A stretch of DNA of 44,055 nt from an uncultured Lachnospiraceae bacterium (GCA_910588125.1 CAJUPI010000023.1:1-44055); one strand, 5' to 3'; shown: positions 16,671 to 25,341, numbered from the stretch's first letter. A program made the numbers and translations. Notes: generated by a model from the sequence alone, not told the origin.

Positions 16671-16720
16671 TCTATCAGTATGTACTCCCAGCTAAATACC
16701 TGGCTCCCATAAATAATCAG
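16671..16720. other. attR, right junction of the integrative element
   Basis: The dinucleotide AA at 16695-16696 joins the element (left, ending TACTCCCAGCTA) to permease sequence (right, TACCTGGCTCCC). Permease homology stops exactly here. Because three A residues occur (16694-16696) the crossover could lie one base to the left; the frame-restoring choice is given. Confidence 0.8.
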
Positions 16721-17446
16721 GTATCCTAATCCTTGCTGTGCTGCCAGGAATTCCCCGATGATCACCCCTACCAGGCACAAGCCGATATTGACCTTCATGT
16801 TGCTGATAATCAGTGGTACGGAGCCCGGAAGCAACACTTTTGTCAAGACATCCATTCTGGTTCCTCCCAGGGAGCGGATCAGTTTGATCTTATCTTCATC
16901 CATGGACAAAAAACCATTGTGCAAAGTCAAAATGGAGCCAAATATTGCCACCGACACTGCTGCCACCACAATCGTATGCACATGATTGCCCAACCAGACG
17001 ATTAACATAGGCGCCAGAGCCGATTTTGGCAGGCTGTTCAGCATCACCAGGTACGGCTCCATCACTTCGGAAACACTGCGGCTGGACCAGAGCACCACTG
17101 CCACCAAAAGCCCAAGTATCACAACCAGTCCGAAACTGACCAACGTCTCAAATAAAGTAATGCCAATATGTCCCAAAATGCTTTTGTCTTGCACCATCCC
17201 CCAAAAACAAAAAAGCACCCTGGAGGGAGAGCTGAAGATGAAATCGTCAATAATCCCCAGCTTTGCACAGAGTTCCCACATGGCCAGCAAAAGCGCCAGC
17301 AGCATTGCCCGGCAGACAGTCACATTTCTTCGATGAAGCCGTTCCTGTTCCTGATATTCCCGCTGTGCCGGGCTCTCCGCCAGCCATTGTCCATCGGCTT
17401 CGGCGGACTGCCCGGCCACAGTTGATTTTTTTCTTTTCCACCTCAT
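16695..17446 (-). pseudogene. 5' piece of an SsuC/TauC-type ABC permease, interrupted by the element
   Basis: An inner-membrane permease of the nitrate/sulfonate/taurine importer family. The ATG at 17446 has AAGGAGG 7 bases upstream. It holds the helices from AMLLALLLAMWELCAKLGII through the EAA-type cytoplasmic loop (KLIRSLGGTRMDVLTKVLLP) to GLGYLIIYGSQVF, where homology stops. The frame then runs on into element DNA for 53 codons (SWEYILIEKC...), giving a product without the last helix. The missing end is at 8988-9086. No ABC ATPase or binding protein is adjacent, so its substrate is unknown. It follows the YitT gene by 79 bases in the same direction. Confidence 0.88.
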
Positions 17447-17525
17447 ATCCAATCCTCCTTGCCAAGCAGAGTCATACCGCTTGTGCTGCTTTATTATATG
17501 CCGGAGGATACGGGCGTGTTTCTTC

Positions 17526-18395
17526 TTAACTGCTCAAAAAACCCTTTCCGATAATTTCGCTGGAATTCGAGATCAGAATAAAGGCTGACGGCTCCACCTT
17601 GCGGATGTAATTGCGCAGCTTTATTGCCTGCACCCGTTTCATGGTGGTCATGATGACGGTCTTATCATGGTGCGTAAATGCGCCCTCGGCCCGATACGTC
17701 GTCGCACTGCGGTGCAGCTCATTGATGATAAAATCACAGATCGGCTGAGGATTATCACAGATTATATTAAAGCATTTGCACAGGTTCATATTTTCGATCA
17801 CATCGTCGATAACCAGCGACTTTGCCATCAATCCCAGTGTAGAAAACAATCCCGTTGTCGGGCCAAACACGAAAAATGCCAGCACCACCGAGGTCACATC
17901 CACCACCAGCAAAGCGGTTCCAATATTCATACTGGTGTGCTTCTTGAGAATCATCGCAATAATATCCGTACCTCCGCTGGAAGCCCCGATATTGAACAGC
18001 ACAGCCGAGCCAAACCCCGGGCAGAAAATCGCAAAAATCAGTTCCAGCAATGGTTCCTGTGTCAATGGTCCGCTAAGAGGGCACAGACGCTCAAGAGCGG
18101 AAAGACTCAATGACATCAGCATGCTGGCATAAACGGTCTTCACGCCGACATCTGTTCCCAAAAACAAAAATCCTAATACCAACAGCCCGGTATTGACAAA
18201 AAACGTAAAATCACCGGCCGAAAACCGGGTGATTTTCGCAATTACTGTCGAAAAACCGGTCACCCCGCCAAAAGCAAAATTATTTGGAAACTTAAAAAAA
18301 TAGATTCCGATCACCATGATCCAAATGCTCATAGTAATCATTCCATACTCGGCCAGCTTTCTTACGGCCGGATTCTGAATTTCCCTGGTAGCCAT
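17526..18395 (-). CDS. YitT-family membrane protein (DUF161/DUF2179)
   Basis: A 289-aa protein with five to six hydrophobic segments (IWIMVIGIYFFKFPNNFAFG, FTFFVNTGLLVLGFLFLG and others) and a soluble C-terminal domain from about residue 215 (AEGAFTHHDKTVIMTTMKRV onward) typical of DUF2179. AAAGGA precedes the ATG. The family is widespread in Firmicutes; its transport or signalling role is not settled. It may be co-transcribed with the permease at 17446, which begins 79 bases downstream. Confidence 0.92.
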   Translation of the reverse strand: MATREIQNPAVRKLAEYGMITMSIWIMVIGIYFFKFPNNFAFGGVTGFSTVIAKITRFSAGDFTFFVNTGLLVLGFLFLGTDVGVKTVYASMLMSLSLSALERLCPLSGPLTQEPLLELIFAIFCPGFGSAVLFNIGASSGGTDIIAMILKKHTSMNIGTALLVVDVTSVVLAFFVFGPTTGLFSTLGLMAKSLVIDDVIENMNLCKCFNIICDNPQPICDFIINELHRSATTYRAEGAFTHHDKTVIMTTMKRVQAIKLRNYIRKVEPSAFILISNSSEIIGKGFLSS

Positions 18396-18804
18396 TTTCC
18401 TTTCTTATGCGAATGAGCACACCAAAAGCACAAACGAATCATCCGTCCCGGGTGTTCGGTTGTGTGCCTTGTAACTCCTTCGTTACCTCCCTCTCGTTAC
18501 TGTCGTTCAGCGTACATGCAGTGCGCTTCGTTCCCATGCCTTGCAAAACCGCGGCACCGAAACTTCTTTGAACCCCGGCTGCCAAAAGATGGTGTCTGGG
18601 CGTGCATCCCCTTGTTCCCTGAGGAGCTCCACATGGACAAGAGAAGTGCTGCAAAATGGGTGACAGAAATCTTTCCTGTCACCCACAATATACCTCCATC
18701 CAGCCACAAACGCCAACACCATTATCCTTGAATAATCCACAATCAGAATACTGTACTATGGTATTTGGGCAAGGGCTTCTCTGCTTTTCCCGCTTTCTGT
18801 TCTT
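18396..18804. other. Gene-free interval with a hairpin
   Basis: No convincing gene is seen between YitT and the VWA lipoprotein. The clearest structure is TGGGTGACAG (18657-18666) pairing perfectly with CTGTCACCCA (18676-18685) around a 9-base loop, without a T-run. A short stretch near 18469-18502 repeats GTAAC/GTTAC motifs. This may be another repeat family with one copy in the window. Confidence 0.5.
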
Positions 18805-20556
18805 TTAGCGGATTCCCATCTCCTCCGCTTGCTGCACCAGCTGCAAAAACTCCTTACGGTATCCGTCCGAATCCGCCTTCACGCAATGCTCTGCCAATGC
18901 CATCACATGCTCCAGGCTGGCTTTTCCCTTGTTCTCGCTGTCGCGAAGCACCATGCCAAACTCCGCCACCGCCGAAGCAAAACGCATATTATCTGACATA
19001 TCCTGGTGATAGCTGTCCGCTTCCACCGGATACTCCACCAGCTTGCTCGTATCACCGTTCGGTGCCTTGTAGCGCAGGCTCACGGTCAAAAGCTCCGTGC
19101 TGCCCACCGGCTCTCCTGTCTGCTGATACTTAAGAGCCTGGCCGCCGGCCTCTCCGGGAATGATCTCATACAGCGCCGTAACCGTATGTCCGGCCCCGAT
19201 TTCCCCGGCATCTACTTTGTCATTATGAAAGTCTTCATTTCTCAGCAAACGGTTTTCATATCCCACCAGACGGTAACCGGCCACCTGCTCCGGATTAAAT
19301 TCCACCTGAATCTTAACATCCTTCGCCACCGTGATCAATGTACCGCCCATCTCATCCACCAACACCTTCTTCGCCTCATAAAGGCTGTCCAAATAGCTGT
19401 AATTACCGTCACCGTTGTCCGCCAGCGCCTCCATCTTATTGTCCTTGATATTGCCGGTGCCGACTCCCAGGACGGACAAATGGACACCGCTTTGCTTCTT
19501 TTCTTTAATCAGGCGGGTCAACCCGCTTTCGCTGCTGATACCTACATTCAAATCTCCGTCTGTAGCCAGTATCACCCGGTTATTGCCTCCCGGGATAAAG
19601 TTTTTCTCCGCAAGGGCGTAAGCCTTCTGGATCCCGGCTTCCCCGGCTGTCGAGCCGCCTGCCTCCAAATCCTCCAGTGCCGCGACAATCTTTGCCTTTT
19701 CACTGCCAGGCACCCCGTCCAACACCACTGACTCATAACCGGCATAGGTAACGATGGATACCCGATCGTTGGCAGTCAGGTTTTCCGCCAGCATGGCAAA
19801 CGCCTTCTGCACCAGCGGCAGCTTATCATCCGAATACATCGAGCCCGACACATCCAGCAGAAAGACAAAATTTGATGCCGGGCGATCTTCAAAATCAATG
19901 TCCTTTGCCTGCAGGCCGATCATTAGCAGACGGTGCTCCTCATTCCAAGGGCAATCGCTATACTCCGTAGTCACTGCAAACGGCTTCCCATCCTTTGGCT
20001 GAGGATAATCATAATCAAAATAATTGATCAGCTCTTCGATCCGCACGGCATCCGCCGGAATATTTCCGCCAGCACGAATCATCCGCCGGACATTCCCGTA
20101 GGAAGCCGTATCCACATCCACCGAAAATGTTGACAGCGGATCCTCTGTCACACTTTTATATCCGTTTTCCGAAATGTAGCTATATTCCTCTGTATTAAAA
20201 TCCTCCGGCTCATAAGCCTGCCGGTATTTTCCTGCTATAGCAGCAGATGATTTGCCCATATCATTCCCCGGCGCTCCGGCAACATCAACCTCAGCCTCCA
20301 TATCCTCGGCGTCCATCGTCTCGCTGACCGCCATATCCCCTTCATCATACTCCTCTGCGGCTGCCTCTGTCGGATAAACCACCTCATTTTCATAGGCTCC
20401 TGCGTCCGCAACACCCGATGTACAGACGGTGGCTGTCGTCTCTGACGCCATTTGGGAAGAAGCTCCCCCTGCCCCACATCCGGCCATCACTCCTGCCGCT
20501 GCCAATATTCCGCCTCCCAACAGCCATCCCGATAATCTTTGCACTTTTTTCTTCAT
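18805..20556 (-). CDS. VWA-domain lipoprotein (YfbK type)
   Basis: A 583-aa exported lipoprotein. The ATG at 20556 has GGGAGGAG upstream. The signal peptide ends in a lipobox VMAG-C, so the mature protein is anchored to the outer face of the membrane. An acidic linker leads to a YfbK N-terminal region (PLSTFSVDVDTASYGNVRRM), then a von Willebrand A domain with the MIDAS motif DVSGSMYSDD and ATDGDLNVG, and a C-terminal DUF3520-like segment ending LVQQAEEMGIR. It follows the anti-sigma gene by 62 bases and is probably the third gene of the sigma operon. A role in envelope sensing or adhesion is inference. Confidence 0.9.
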   Translation of the reverse strand: MKKKVQRLSGWLLGGGILAAAGVMAGCGAGGASSQMASETTATVCTSGVADAGAYENEVVYPTEAAAEEYDEGDMAVSETMDAEDMEAEVDVAGAPGNDMGKSSAAIAGKYRQAYEPEDFNTEEYSYISENGYKSVTEDPLSTFSVDVDTASYGNVRRMIRAGGNIPADAVRIEELINYFDYDYPQPKDGKPFAVTTEYSDCPWNEEHRLLMIGLQAKDIDFEDRPASNFVFLLDVSGSMYSDDKLPLVQKAFAMLAENLTANDRVSIVTYAGYESVVLDGVPGSEKAKIVAALEDLEAGGSTAGEAGIQKAYALAEKNFIPGGNNRVILATDGDLNVGISSESGLTRLIKEKKQSGVHLSVLGVGTGNIKDNKMEALADNGDGNYSYLDSLYEAKKVLVDEMGGTLITVAKDVKIQVEFNPEQVAGYRLVGYENRLLRNEDFHNDKVDAGEIGAGHTVTALYEIIPGEAGGQALKYQQTGEPVGSTELLTVSLRYKAPNGDTSKLVEYPVEADSYHQDMSDNMRFASAVAEFGMVLRDSENKGKASLEHVMALAEHCVKADSDGYRKEFLQLVQQAEEMGIR

Positions 20557-20618
20557 AAAATACTCCTCCCTTTTCATTGCAATACCGGATCTTTATTCAA
20601 AATCCTTACAGCAATGTA

Positions 20619-21686
20619 TCAATGCTCTACCAATTGTAAGAGTTCAGAAAGGAAATCCTCATCTCTGCGCAGAACCATCCGGTCATAGAAATAGTCATTG
20701 TCGCCCTCCGGCCTGCCAATCACAACGGACGTGTCCTCATCTATCAGGCTTGCATATCCGGAATGGAACAGATACGCCCCATCTCCAGTCACCTGAATCT
20801 GCGGTGCAAAAGGATACAAAAGCTCCCAGTCTTGTTCGGGCTTATGCAAAGGCAGCAGATAGGTTCCGCCCGGCTGGAGCTGATACAATATATACACCTC
20901 GTCTCCGTCCGTTTTGACAATCGGACTCTTTACCGTGATAACTTCCATCCCTGTCGTATAATCCTCCGCAAAATACACCTGCTCCAGCGTCATTTCATAA
21001 ACCACCTTCACAGCCTTTCCCGAAGCATCCCGCTCCAGCGACACATCTGTAACCGTCCCGCCGCACAACAACCCGGCATCTCTTAAAATGTCCTCTGAAA
21101 AATACTGAGAATCGTCTGCCACAGTCACCGCATCTTCCGGAACCGTTATCGGCTGATAGCTTGCCAGCAACAATTGATCACTCATCAAAACGCCATCCGG
21201 CAAGGCTTTGGAGGACGCCTTCTCACTCGTTGCTCTCGGTGCAGCATGCAACAGATTCTCTCCCGGCGCTCCCGCTCCGTTTTCTGCCATATCAGCCCGT
21301 GGCCCTGCATTTCCGGCCGCTGCCATCGCTTCAGGCTCCGCCACTGTTTCCGGCGCTTCCTCTGGCAGCGCCTCCGTTGCTTTTGCCACAGCCGGCATTT
21401 GCACCTGTTCGCTAGTCTTTTCTAATTTCCCTTCCATCAATCCCGGTGCTATCACCAGCAGTGCCAGCATCGCTGCCGCTGCTGTCGCCATGCCGTAGAT
21501 CCGGCGCCGCGATAGCCGAATCTTTTCCGGATGCCTTTCTTGCAACACTTCTTTGGCATTGATTCCCGTCCTCTGCTCTCTCTCCGGGTGCTCCTGTAGA
21601 TTTCCTTCAATCCGGCTCCACAGATCCGGCGCCTGTTGGCCTTTCAGCCTCCTGTATTCCTGTTCCAGTCGTTTTTCGTCCATCAT
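20619..21686 (-). CDS. Putative anti-sigma factor with extracytoplasmic domain
   Basis: A 355-aa single-pass membrane protein. It starts at ATG 21686, overlapping the sigma-factor stop by ATGA, behind GGGAGGTG. Residues 1-60 are cytoplasmic and helical (LEQEYRRLKGQQAPDLWSRI), residues 64-81 are the membrane helix, then comes an Ala/Glu-rich linker and a soluble outer domain of about 200 residues (PITVPEDAVTVADDSQYFSE onward). No Cys-type zinc anti-sigma motif is visible. The gene order sigma, membrane protein, lipoprotein argues that it holds the sigma factor inactive until an envelope signal arrives. Confidence 0.78.
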   Translation of the reverse strand: MMDEKRLEQEYRRLKGQQAPDLWSRIEGNLQEHPEREQRTGINAKEVLQERHPEKIRLSRRRIYGMATAAAAMLALLVIAPGLMEGKLEKTSEQVQMPAVAKATEALPEEAPETVAEPEAMAAAGNAGPRADMAENGAGAPGENLLHAAPRATSEKASSKALPDGVLMSDQLLLASYQPITVPEDAVTVADDSQYFSEDILRDAGLLCGGTVTDVSLERDASGKAVKVVYEMTLEQVYFAEDYTTGMEVITVKSPIVKTDGDEVYILYQLQPGGTYLLPLHKPEQDWELLYPFAPQIQVTGDGAYLFHSGYASLIDEDTSVVIGRPEGDNDYFYDRMVLRRDEDFLSELLQLVEH

Positions 21687-22207
21687 AACTGCACCTCCCT
21701 CAATTTCCGAATCGCTGTCCGGTAACACCATGCCACCGTACCCTGAGGCTTTTTCAGGATACCGGCAATCTCCCGGAAGGTCAGTTCTCCCATAATCTTC
21801 AGATTGACAATCTGCCTTTCTTCCTCCTTCAATGTCTTCAATGCCTGTTCAAGGCCAAGTCTCTCGCAAAGCTGCTCCTCGCAGGAATCCTCCCCTGCCT
21901 GCAGATAATCCGGAATCTCTGCAGTCAGGCTTTCCCTCTTCCTTTTTCGCAGATAATCGATTGCCATATTACGGGCAATGGTGATCAGCCATGCCCGATG
22001 TCCCTTTCCCGGCCGGTATGTACCTGCAATATCCCACAATCGGATGAAAAAGTCCGAAGTCACATCCTCTGCGTCCTCCCGGCTGCCGAGAAGCTCCCAC
22101 ACAACCGAATAGATCAGCGGACAATAGTCCTCATAAATGTCCCTCAGACCATCCTTGTCATTTCTGCAGATCCGGCCAATATTCTGCTCAAACTGCTGGT
22201 CATTCAT
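21683..22207 (-). CDS. ECF-type RNA polymerase sigma factor
   Basis: A 174-aa sigma-70 family protein. Region 2 is seen in YEDYCPLIYSVVWELLGSRE and DFFIRLWDIAGTYRPGKGHR, followed by AWLITIARNMAIDYLRKRKR. Region 4 reads LKTLKEEERQIVNLKIMGEL then TFREIAGILKKPQGTVAWCY. It is the first gene of a three-gene operon with its likely anti-sigma factor (4-base overlap) and a VWA lipoprotein. ECF operons of this kind usually autoregulate, but no promoter could be assigned with confidence. Repeat copy C lies upstream. Confidence 0.94.
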   Translation of the reverse strand: MNDQQFEQNIGRICRNDKDGLRDIYEDYCPLIYSVVWELLGSREDAEDVTSDFFIRLWDIAGTYRPGKGHRAWLITIARNMAIDYLRKRKRESLTAEIPDYLQAGEDSCEEQLCERLGLEQALKTLKEEERQIVNLKIMGELTFREIAGILKKPQGTVAWCYRTAIRKLREVQL

Positions 22208-22384
22208 AACAATGTCCTCTCTGCCTGGCCTTGTATTTACTATACGGCCACAGGCGGATAATTTATGGTAAAATCAAAAAATATTTCATTTTTTAACCTG
22301 CACCAATTGTATGATTATACTATAATCTGCTTTTTCTGTCACTTACATTGTGTTGGGGAAGCGGGGGATATAGTTCTGAGGTAC

Positions 22385-22639
22385 GCGGGGGAGAAAGAGC
22401 GGGGGCGGGGCTTGCGGGAGCTTTGTCGGCCCGGTTTGCGGTTCCGGGATTTAAGAAGTTCTAAAACTTTCATTTTTTGCTAAAGACGAAACGAAAATGC
22501 AGAAACTCGCTTCGCTCAGACAGTCTGCATTTTCGTTTCAACGCAAAATCTGAAAGTTTAAGAACTTCTAAAATCCCTGCAAATGCAAACCGGGCCGACA
22601 AAGCTCCCGCAAGCCCCGCCCCCGCTCTTCCTCCCCCGC
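22385..22639. repeat. Family-1 palindromic repeat, copy C
   Basis: The outer arms (GCGGGGGAG...GGGCTTGCGGGAGCTTTGTC and GACAAAGCTCCCGCAAGCCC...CTCCCCCGC) pair over some 50 bases with a few mismatches. The core ACGAAACGAAAATGCAG... CTGCATTTTCGTTTC holds the loop AAACTCGCTTCGCTCAGACAG. The inner shoulder TTTAAGAAGTTCTAAAA/TTTAAGAACTTCTAAAA is shared with copies B and D. Confidence 0.9.
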
Positions 22640-22697
22640 TGGTTATTGGCAGCTCCATGATGGTAACTATGGCTTAGCCATGGGAAAATGGGAACAT

Positions 22698-22868
22698 GAG
22701 GGTGTTGCAAAATAAGTCACCCGTCATTTCTCTTATCCAGTGTCCGGCTGTTCACGAACATTCTGTCTGATATTGACGGACTTTGTCCGTTAAGAGCAGA
22801 CTGTATGTACGTGAACCGTCCAAACACAGGATAGAGAAATGACGGGTGACTTATTTTGCAACACCCTC
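22698..22868. repeat. Family-2 MITE-like element, complete copy
   Basis: A 171-bp element with long terminal inverted repeats: GAGGGTGTTGCAAAATAAGT... at the left and ...ACTTATTTTGCAACACCCTC at the right, extending inwards to the CCCGTCATTTCTC/GAGAAATGACGGG pairing. It has no coding capacity. TGTTGCAAAA at an end recalls several IS families, so it may be mobilised by a transposase encoded elsewhere. Confidence 0.88.
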
Positions 22869-23001
22869 TTTCAATAACGAGAAAAAGACCCCGGCTGACT
22901 GCGGACCCATTCCCTTTTCCAATGCGTGCCTTTTGGACTCATTCGGTTATCTGGACAATTGCAAATGCTTACATTCGCCATGTTTCTCCAATATCTCCCG
23001 C

Positions 23002-23030
23002 TTGACACCCTCTGCTCTTTATGTTATCTT
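23002..23030 (+). promoter_or_regulatory. sdpR promoter
   Basis: TTGACA (23002-23007), a 17-base spacer and TATCTT (23025-23030) fit a vegetative sigma-A promoter about 60 bases before the sdpR start. Confidence 0.65.
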
Positions 23031-23041
23031 ATAGTCATCGC

Positions 23042-23065
23042 TTAGATATTTAGGTAAATGTCTAA
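23042..23065. promoter_or_regulatory. 24-bp near-perfect palindrome, likely SdpR operator
   Basis: TTAGATATTTA-GG-TAAATGTCTAA pairs at all but one position. It starts about 12 bases after the -10 box, where a bound ArsR-type repressor would block sdpRI transcription. Confidence 0.7.
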
Positions 23066-23091
23066 ATAATATCTTGAAAGGAAGAATGTAT

Positions 23092-23373
23092 ATGGGATTT
23101 GCAGAAACCTTCAAGGCCCTGTCTGACCCTACCCGCCGGGAAATCCTTACTCTGCTGCGGGACGGGCCGCTGACTGCCGGTGAGATTGTCGGGCAATTTG
23201 ATATGACGGGAGCCAGCATTTCTCATCATCTCTCAATTTTGAAGCATGCTGGCGTCATAGATGATGAAAAAAAGGGGAAATTTATCTATTATTATTTAAA
23301 CAGCTCTGTGTTGGATGATGTTCTGAACTGGCTCCTTTGTCTGAAAGGAGAATCTTCTGATGAAAATACTTAA
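23092..23373 (+). CDS. sdpR: ArsR/SdpR-family autorepressor
   Basis: A 93-aa winged-helix repressor. The ATG at 23092 is chosen over the one at 23086 because GAAAGGAAG is correctly spaced only for it. ALSDPTRREILTLLRDGPLT is the first helix pair, and ASISHHLSILKHAGVIDDEK the recognition helix and wing. No ArsR metal-binding Cys pair is present, as expected for SdpR. It precedes sdpI by 36 bases. In Bacillus SdpR is held at the membrane by SdpI when a toxin is sensed; the same circuit is possible here, but no sdpC toxin gene is nearby. Confidence 0.9.
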   Translation: MGFAETFKALSDPTRREILTLLRDGPLTAGEIVGQFDMTGASISHHLSILKHAGVIDDEKKGKFIYYYLNSSVLDDVLNWLLCLKGESSDENT

Positions 23374-23409
23374 CAACCAAATGCGATGACAGAAAAGGAG
23401 AAACTTTCA

Positions 23410-24066
23410 ATGAAAAATAAAAAATTGCGGATTATTAATTATCTCATTGCTGCCTCCGTCCTGGCAGCCGTAGGCATTATCTACCCCAGGCTGCCAGAGC
23501 AGATTCCTGCTAACTGGGGATTTGACGGAACCGTCACATTCGAAGCGAAACGCAGCATCTGGATGATTGCCGGGATGCTCCCTTTATTTGCTGTTCTGTT
23601 CGATCTTATGCCTCATATCGATCCCCGGCGTGGCAACTATCTAAAATTCAGCCGGTTTTATGATGGCTTTTGTATCGGAATCCAGCTTTTTCTTGCCATC
23701 GTGATCGGTATCATTATCAGCGAAAGCCTGTTTCCCGGACGGCTTAATACTGTCAAAATCATTTTATTGCTGCTTTCCCTGATGTTTTTACTGATCGGCA
23801 ATTATTTGCCCAAGATCCAGAGCAATTTTTATATGGGCATCAAGACTCCCTGGACGCTGAGCAGTGATGATGTCTGGCGGAAAACGCATCGCCTGGGCGG
23901 AAAGCTCTATGCTGCCTGCGGAATCCTGACACTGCTTTCCACCCTTTTCCTTCCTTCTGATGTCTCCGGCATCGTACTGTTAATTCTGGTATTTGCTTCC
24001 ACTCTGGCTGTCACTCTGGCTTCCTGGATCTGGTGGAGAAAAGAGCAGGAGAAATCCGGCAGGTAA
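23410..24066 (+). CDS. sdpI: SdpI-family membrane protein (DUF1648)
   Basis: A 218-aa membrane protein with about six hydrophobic segments. The ATG at 23410 has AAGGAG 8 bases upstream. RLPEQIPANWGFDGTVTFEA is the DUF1648 signature and SNFYMGIKTPWTLSSDDVWR with KTHRLGGKLY the SdpI hallmark. In Bacillus subtilis SdpI gives immunity to the SdpC toxin and relays its presence to SdpR. It follows sdpR and precedes repeat copy D. Confidence 0.92.
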   Translation: MKNKKLRIINYLIAASVLAAVGIIYPRLPEQIPANWGFDGTVTFEAKRSIWMIAGMLPLFAVLFDLMPHIDPRRGNYLKFSRFYDGFCIGIQLFLAIVIGIIISESLFPGRLNTVKIILLLLSLMFLLIGNYLPKIQSNFYMGIKTPWTLSSDDVWRKTHRLGGKLYAACGILTLLSTLFLPSDVSGIVLLILVFASTLAVTLASWIWWRKEQEKSGR

Positions 24067-24102
24067 TCCACATAGAATGCTTATAACAAGGGACATATGT
24101 CC

Positions 24103-24456
24103 AATACCAATAAGTTAATGTTTTTTAGAAATCCGTCCGGGTCCGCATTGAAGGAAGGAGCGGGAGAGCGGGGATGGGGCTTGCGGGAACCCCTTTGTCA
24201 GCCTGGTTTGCGGTTCCGGGATTTAAGAAATTCTAAAACTTTCATTTTTTGCTAAAAACGAAACGAAAATGCACAAACTCGCTTCGCTCAAACAGTCTGC
24301 ATTTTCGTTTCAACGCAAAATCTGAAAGTTTAAGAACTTCTAAAAATCCCTGCAAATGCAAACCAGGCTGACAAAGGGGTTCCCGCAAGCCCCATCCCCG
24401 CTCTCCCGCTCCTTTTTTCAATGCTGAATATTCTCAGACTTAAGCTTAATGATATT
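24103..24456. repeat. Family-1 palindromic repeat, copy D (longest)
   Basis: Core and shoulders are nearly identical to copy C (AACGAAACGAAAATGCAC... CTGCATTTTCGTTTC). The arms here read AGCGGGAGAGCGGGGATGGG and CCCATCCCCGCTCTCCCGCT, perfectly paired but different from those of copies B and C. The outer ends keep degenerate terminal repeats (AATACCAATAAGTTAAT and CTTAATGATATT). It separates the convergent sdpI and rhaD genes. Confidence 0.88.
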
Positions 24457-24489
24457 GGGCATATATTCTCTTATTCATCAAGGCTAAGT

Positions 24490-25341
24490 TCAGCTCCGGG
24501 AGTATCCGGGCTTGGAGGATTCATATAAAAATTTCTCGGGCAGCGTCACCTTGAAATCTGCTGCCAGATCACGGAAATTCTGCGGCGTGATCGTCTGTCG
24601 CTTATCCGGACGCATGGACAGCGTCTTTACAAGGATTTCCGCTGATTTCTCCACTGTATGCATAAGTCCGAAGGTCAGATCAAAATCCTCACCGGAGCAG
24701 AACATGCCATGATGTGCCCAGATCGCCACATCATATTGTTTCATTAGCTCGCTGGTAGCCACCGCGATATCCCGGCCTCCCGGAACCATCCATCCTACCA
24801 CGCCAATCCCTGACGGGAATACCACTGGGCACTCTGTAGCCATCTCCCATAACTCTCTCGTAAAGACTTCGTCCTTCAAAGGCAGTACGAAGGTAAGCGC
24901 GATCACATTAGTCGTATGGGCATGATAGATCACCCGGTGCGTCCCGCCGGATGCTACCTTTTTCACCTCGTGGTTCATCAGATGGCTGGGAAGCTCGCTT
25001 GTCGGCCTGCCGCCATTTACCAGGCCCCAGCAGATCTGGTACTTCTCTCCCTTGCCGTCCAGCTGAATAATACAAATGCTATCAGCCGGATCCAGTATCA
25101 CGTTGCGGAAATATTTCCCGCTTCCCGTAACTATAAAGTATTCATTGGCAAGCCCTGGTACATCTGTGCCAATGTCTCTCCACTCACCGTCTGAGCTTAA
25201 GTATTGCTTTACCTCTTCCACTTCCTCTGCCTTCATACGGTACGACAGGTTGCCTCCGTTTCTCTCATGCCAGCCCTGTTCCCATCCATCGTTGCACATA
25301 CGGATAAATCCCTGTACGAATTTTACATCTGTAACACCCAT
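24490..25341 (-). CDS. rhaD: Rhamnulose-1-phosphate aldolase
   Basis: A 283-aa class II aldolase that splits L-rhamnulose-1-phosphate into DHAP and L-lactaldehyde. The start MGVTDVKFVQGF has AAGGAG upstream; E. coli RhaD is 274 aa. GWEQGWHERNGGNLSYR is the substrate loop, HLMNHEV and YHAHTTNVIALTF provide zinc-ligand histidines, and IWAHHGMFCSGEDFDLTFGL the third histidine region. It is the last gene of the rhaM-rhaB-isomerase-rhaD run, separated from the isomerase by 454 bases filled with repeats (25484-25792). Confidence 0.95.
   Translation of the reverse strand: MGVTDVKFVQGFIRMCNDGWEQGWHERNGGNLSYRMKAEEVEEVKQYLSSDGEWRDIGTDVPGLANEYFIVTGSGKYFRNVILDPADSICIIQLDGKGEKYQICWGLVNGGRPTSELPSHLMNHEVKKVASGGTHRVIYHAHTTNVIALTFVLPLKDEVFTRELWEMATECPVVFPSGIGVVGWMVPGGRDIAVATSELMKQYDVAIWAHHGMFCSGEDFDLTFGLMHTVEKSAEILVKTLSMRPDKRQTITPQNFRDLAADFKVTLPEKFLYESSKPGYSRS

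Larger units (their letters stand above)
9087..16694. mobile_element. 7.6-kb serine-recombinase integrative element inside an ABC-permease gene
   Basis: The boundaries come from the split permease: the pieces at 16695-17446 and 8988-9086 rejoin in frame when this segment plus one AA is removed. The ends are related as an imperfect inverted repeat across the AA/TT core, as attP arms should be. The element encodes a large serine recombinase, a 40-aa protein overlapping its translation signals, two decayed AAA-ATPase genes, a collagen-like protein, an Rpn-like nuclease and a PP-loop protein with a 38-aa partner. No relaxase, type IV secretion, phage structural or replication gene is seen, so it is not self-transmissible. 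Whether it still excises is unknown. Confidence 0.85.

Noticed and set aside
9087..16694. Integrative conjugative element or prophage
   Set aside because: No relaxase, coupling protein, type IV secretion, capsid, terminase or lysis gene is visible in the 7.6 kb.
16697..17446. Functional, merely shorter ABC permease
   Set aside because: The frame runs into element DNA, the last helix is missing, and the missing end is found at 8988-9086.
18657..18685. Terminator for the VWA lipoprotein operon
   Set aside because: The hairpin has no T-run on either strand and lies 120 bases past the stop.
22477..22677. ORFs reading KRKCRNSLRSDSLHFRFNAK-like peptides at 4771, 8782, 22477, 33684 and elsewhere
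   Set aside because: They are translations of the family-1 core in either direction, recur wherever the repeat occurs and lack their own ribosome sites.
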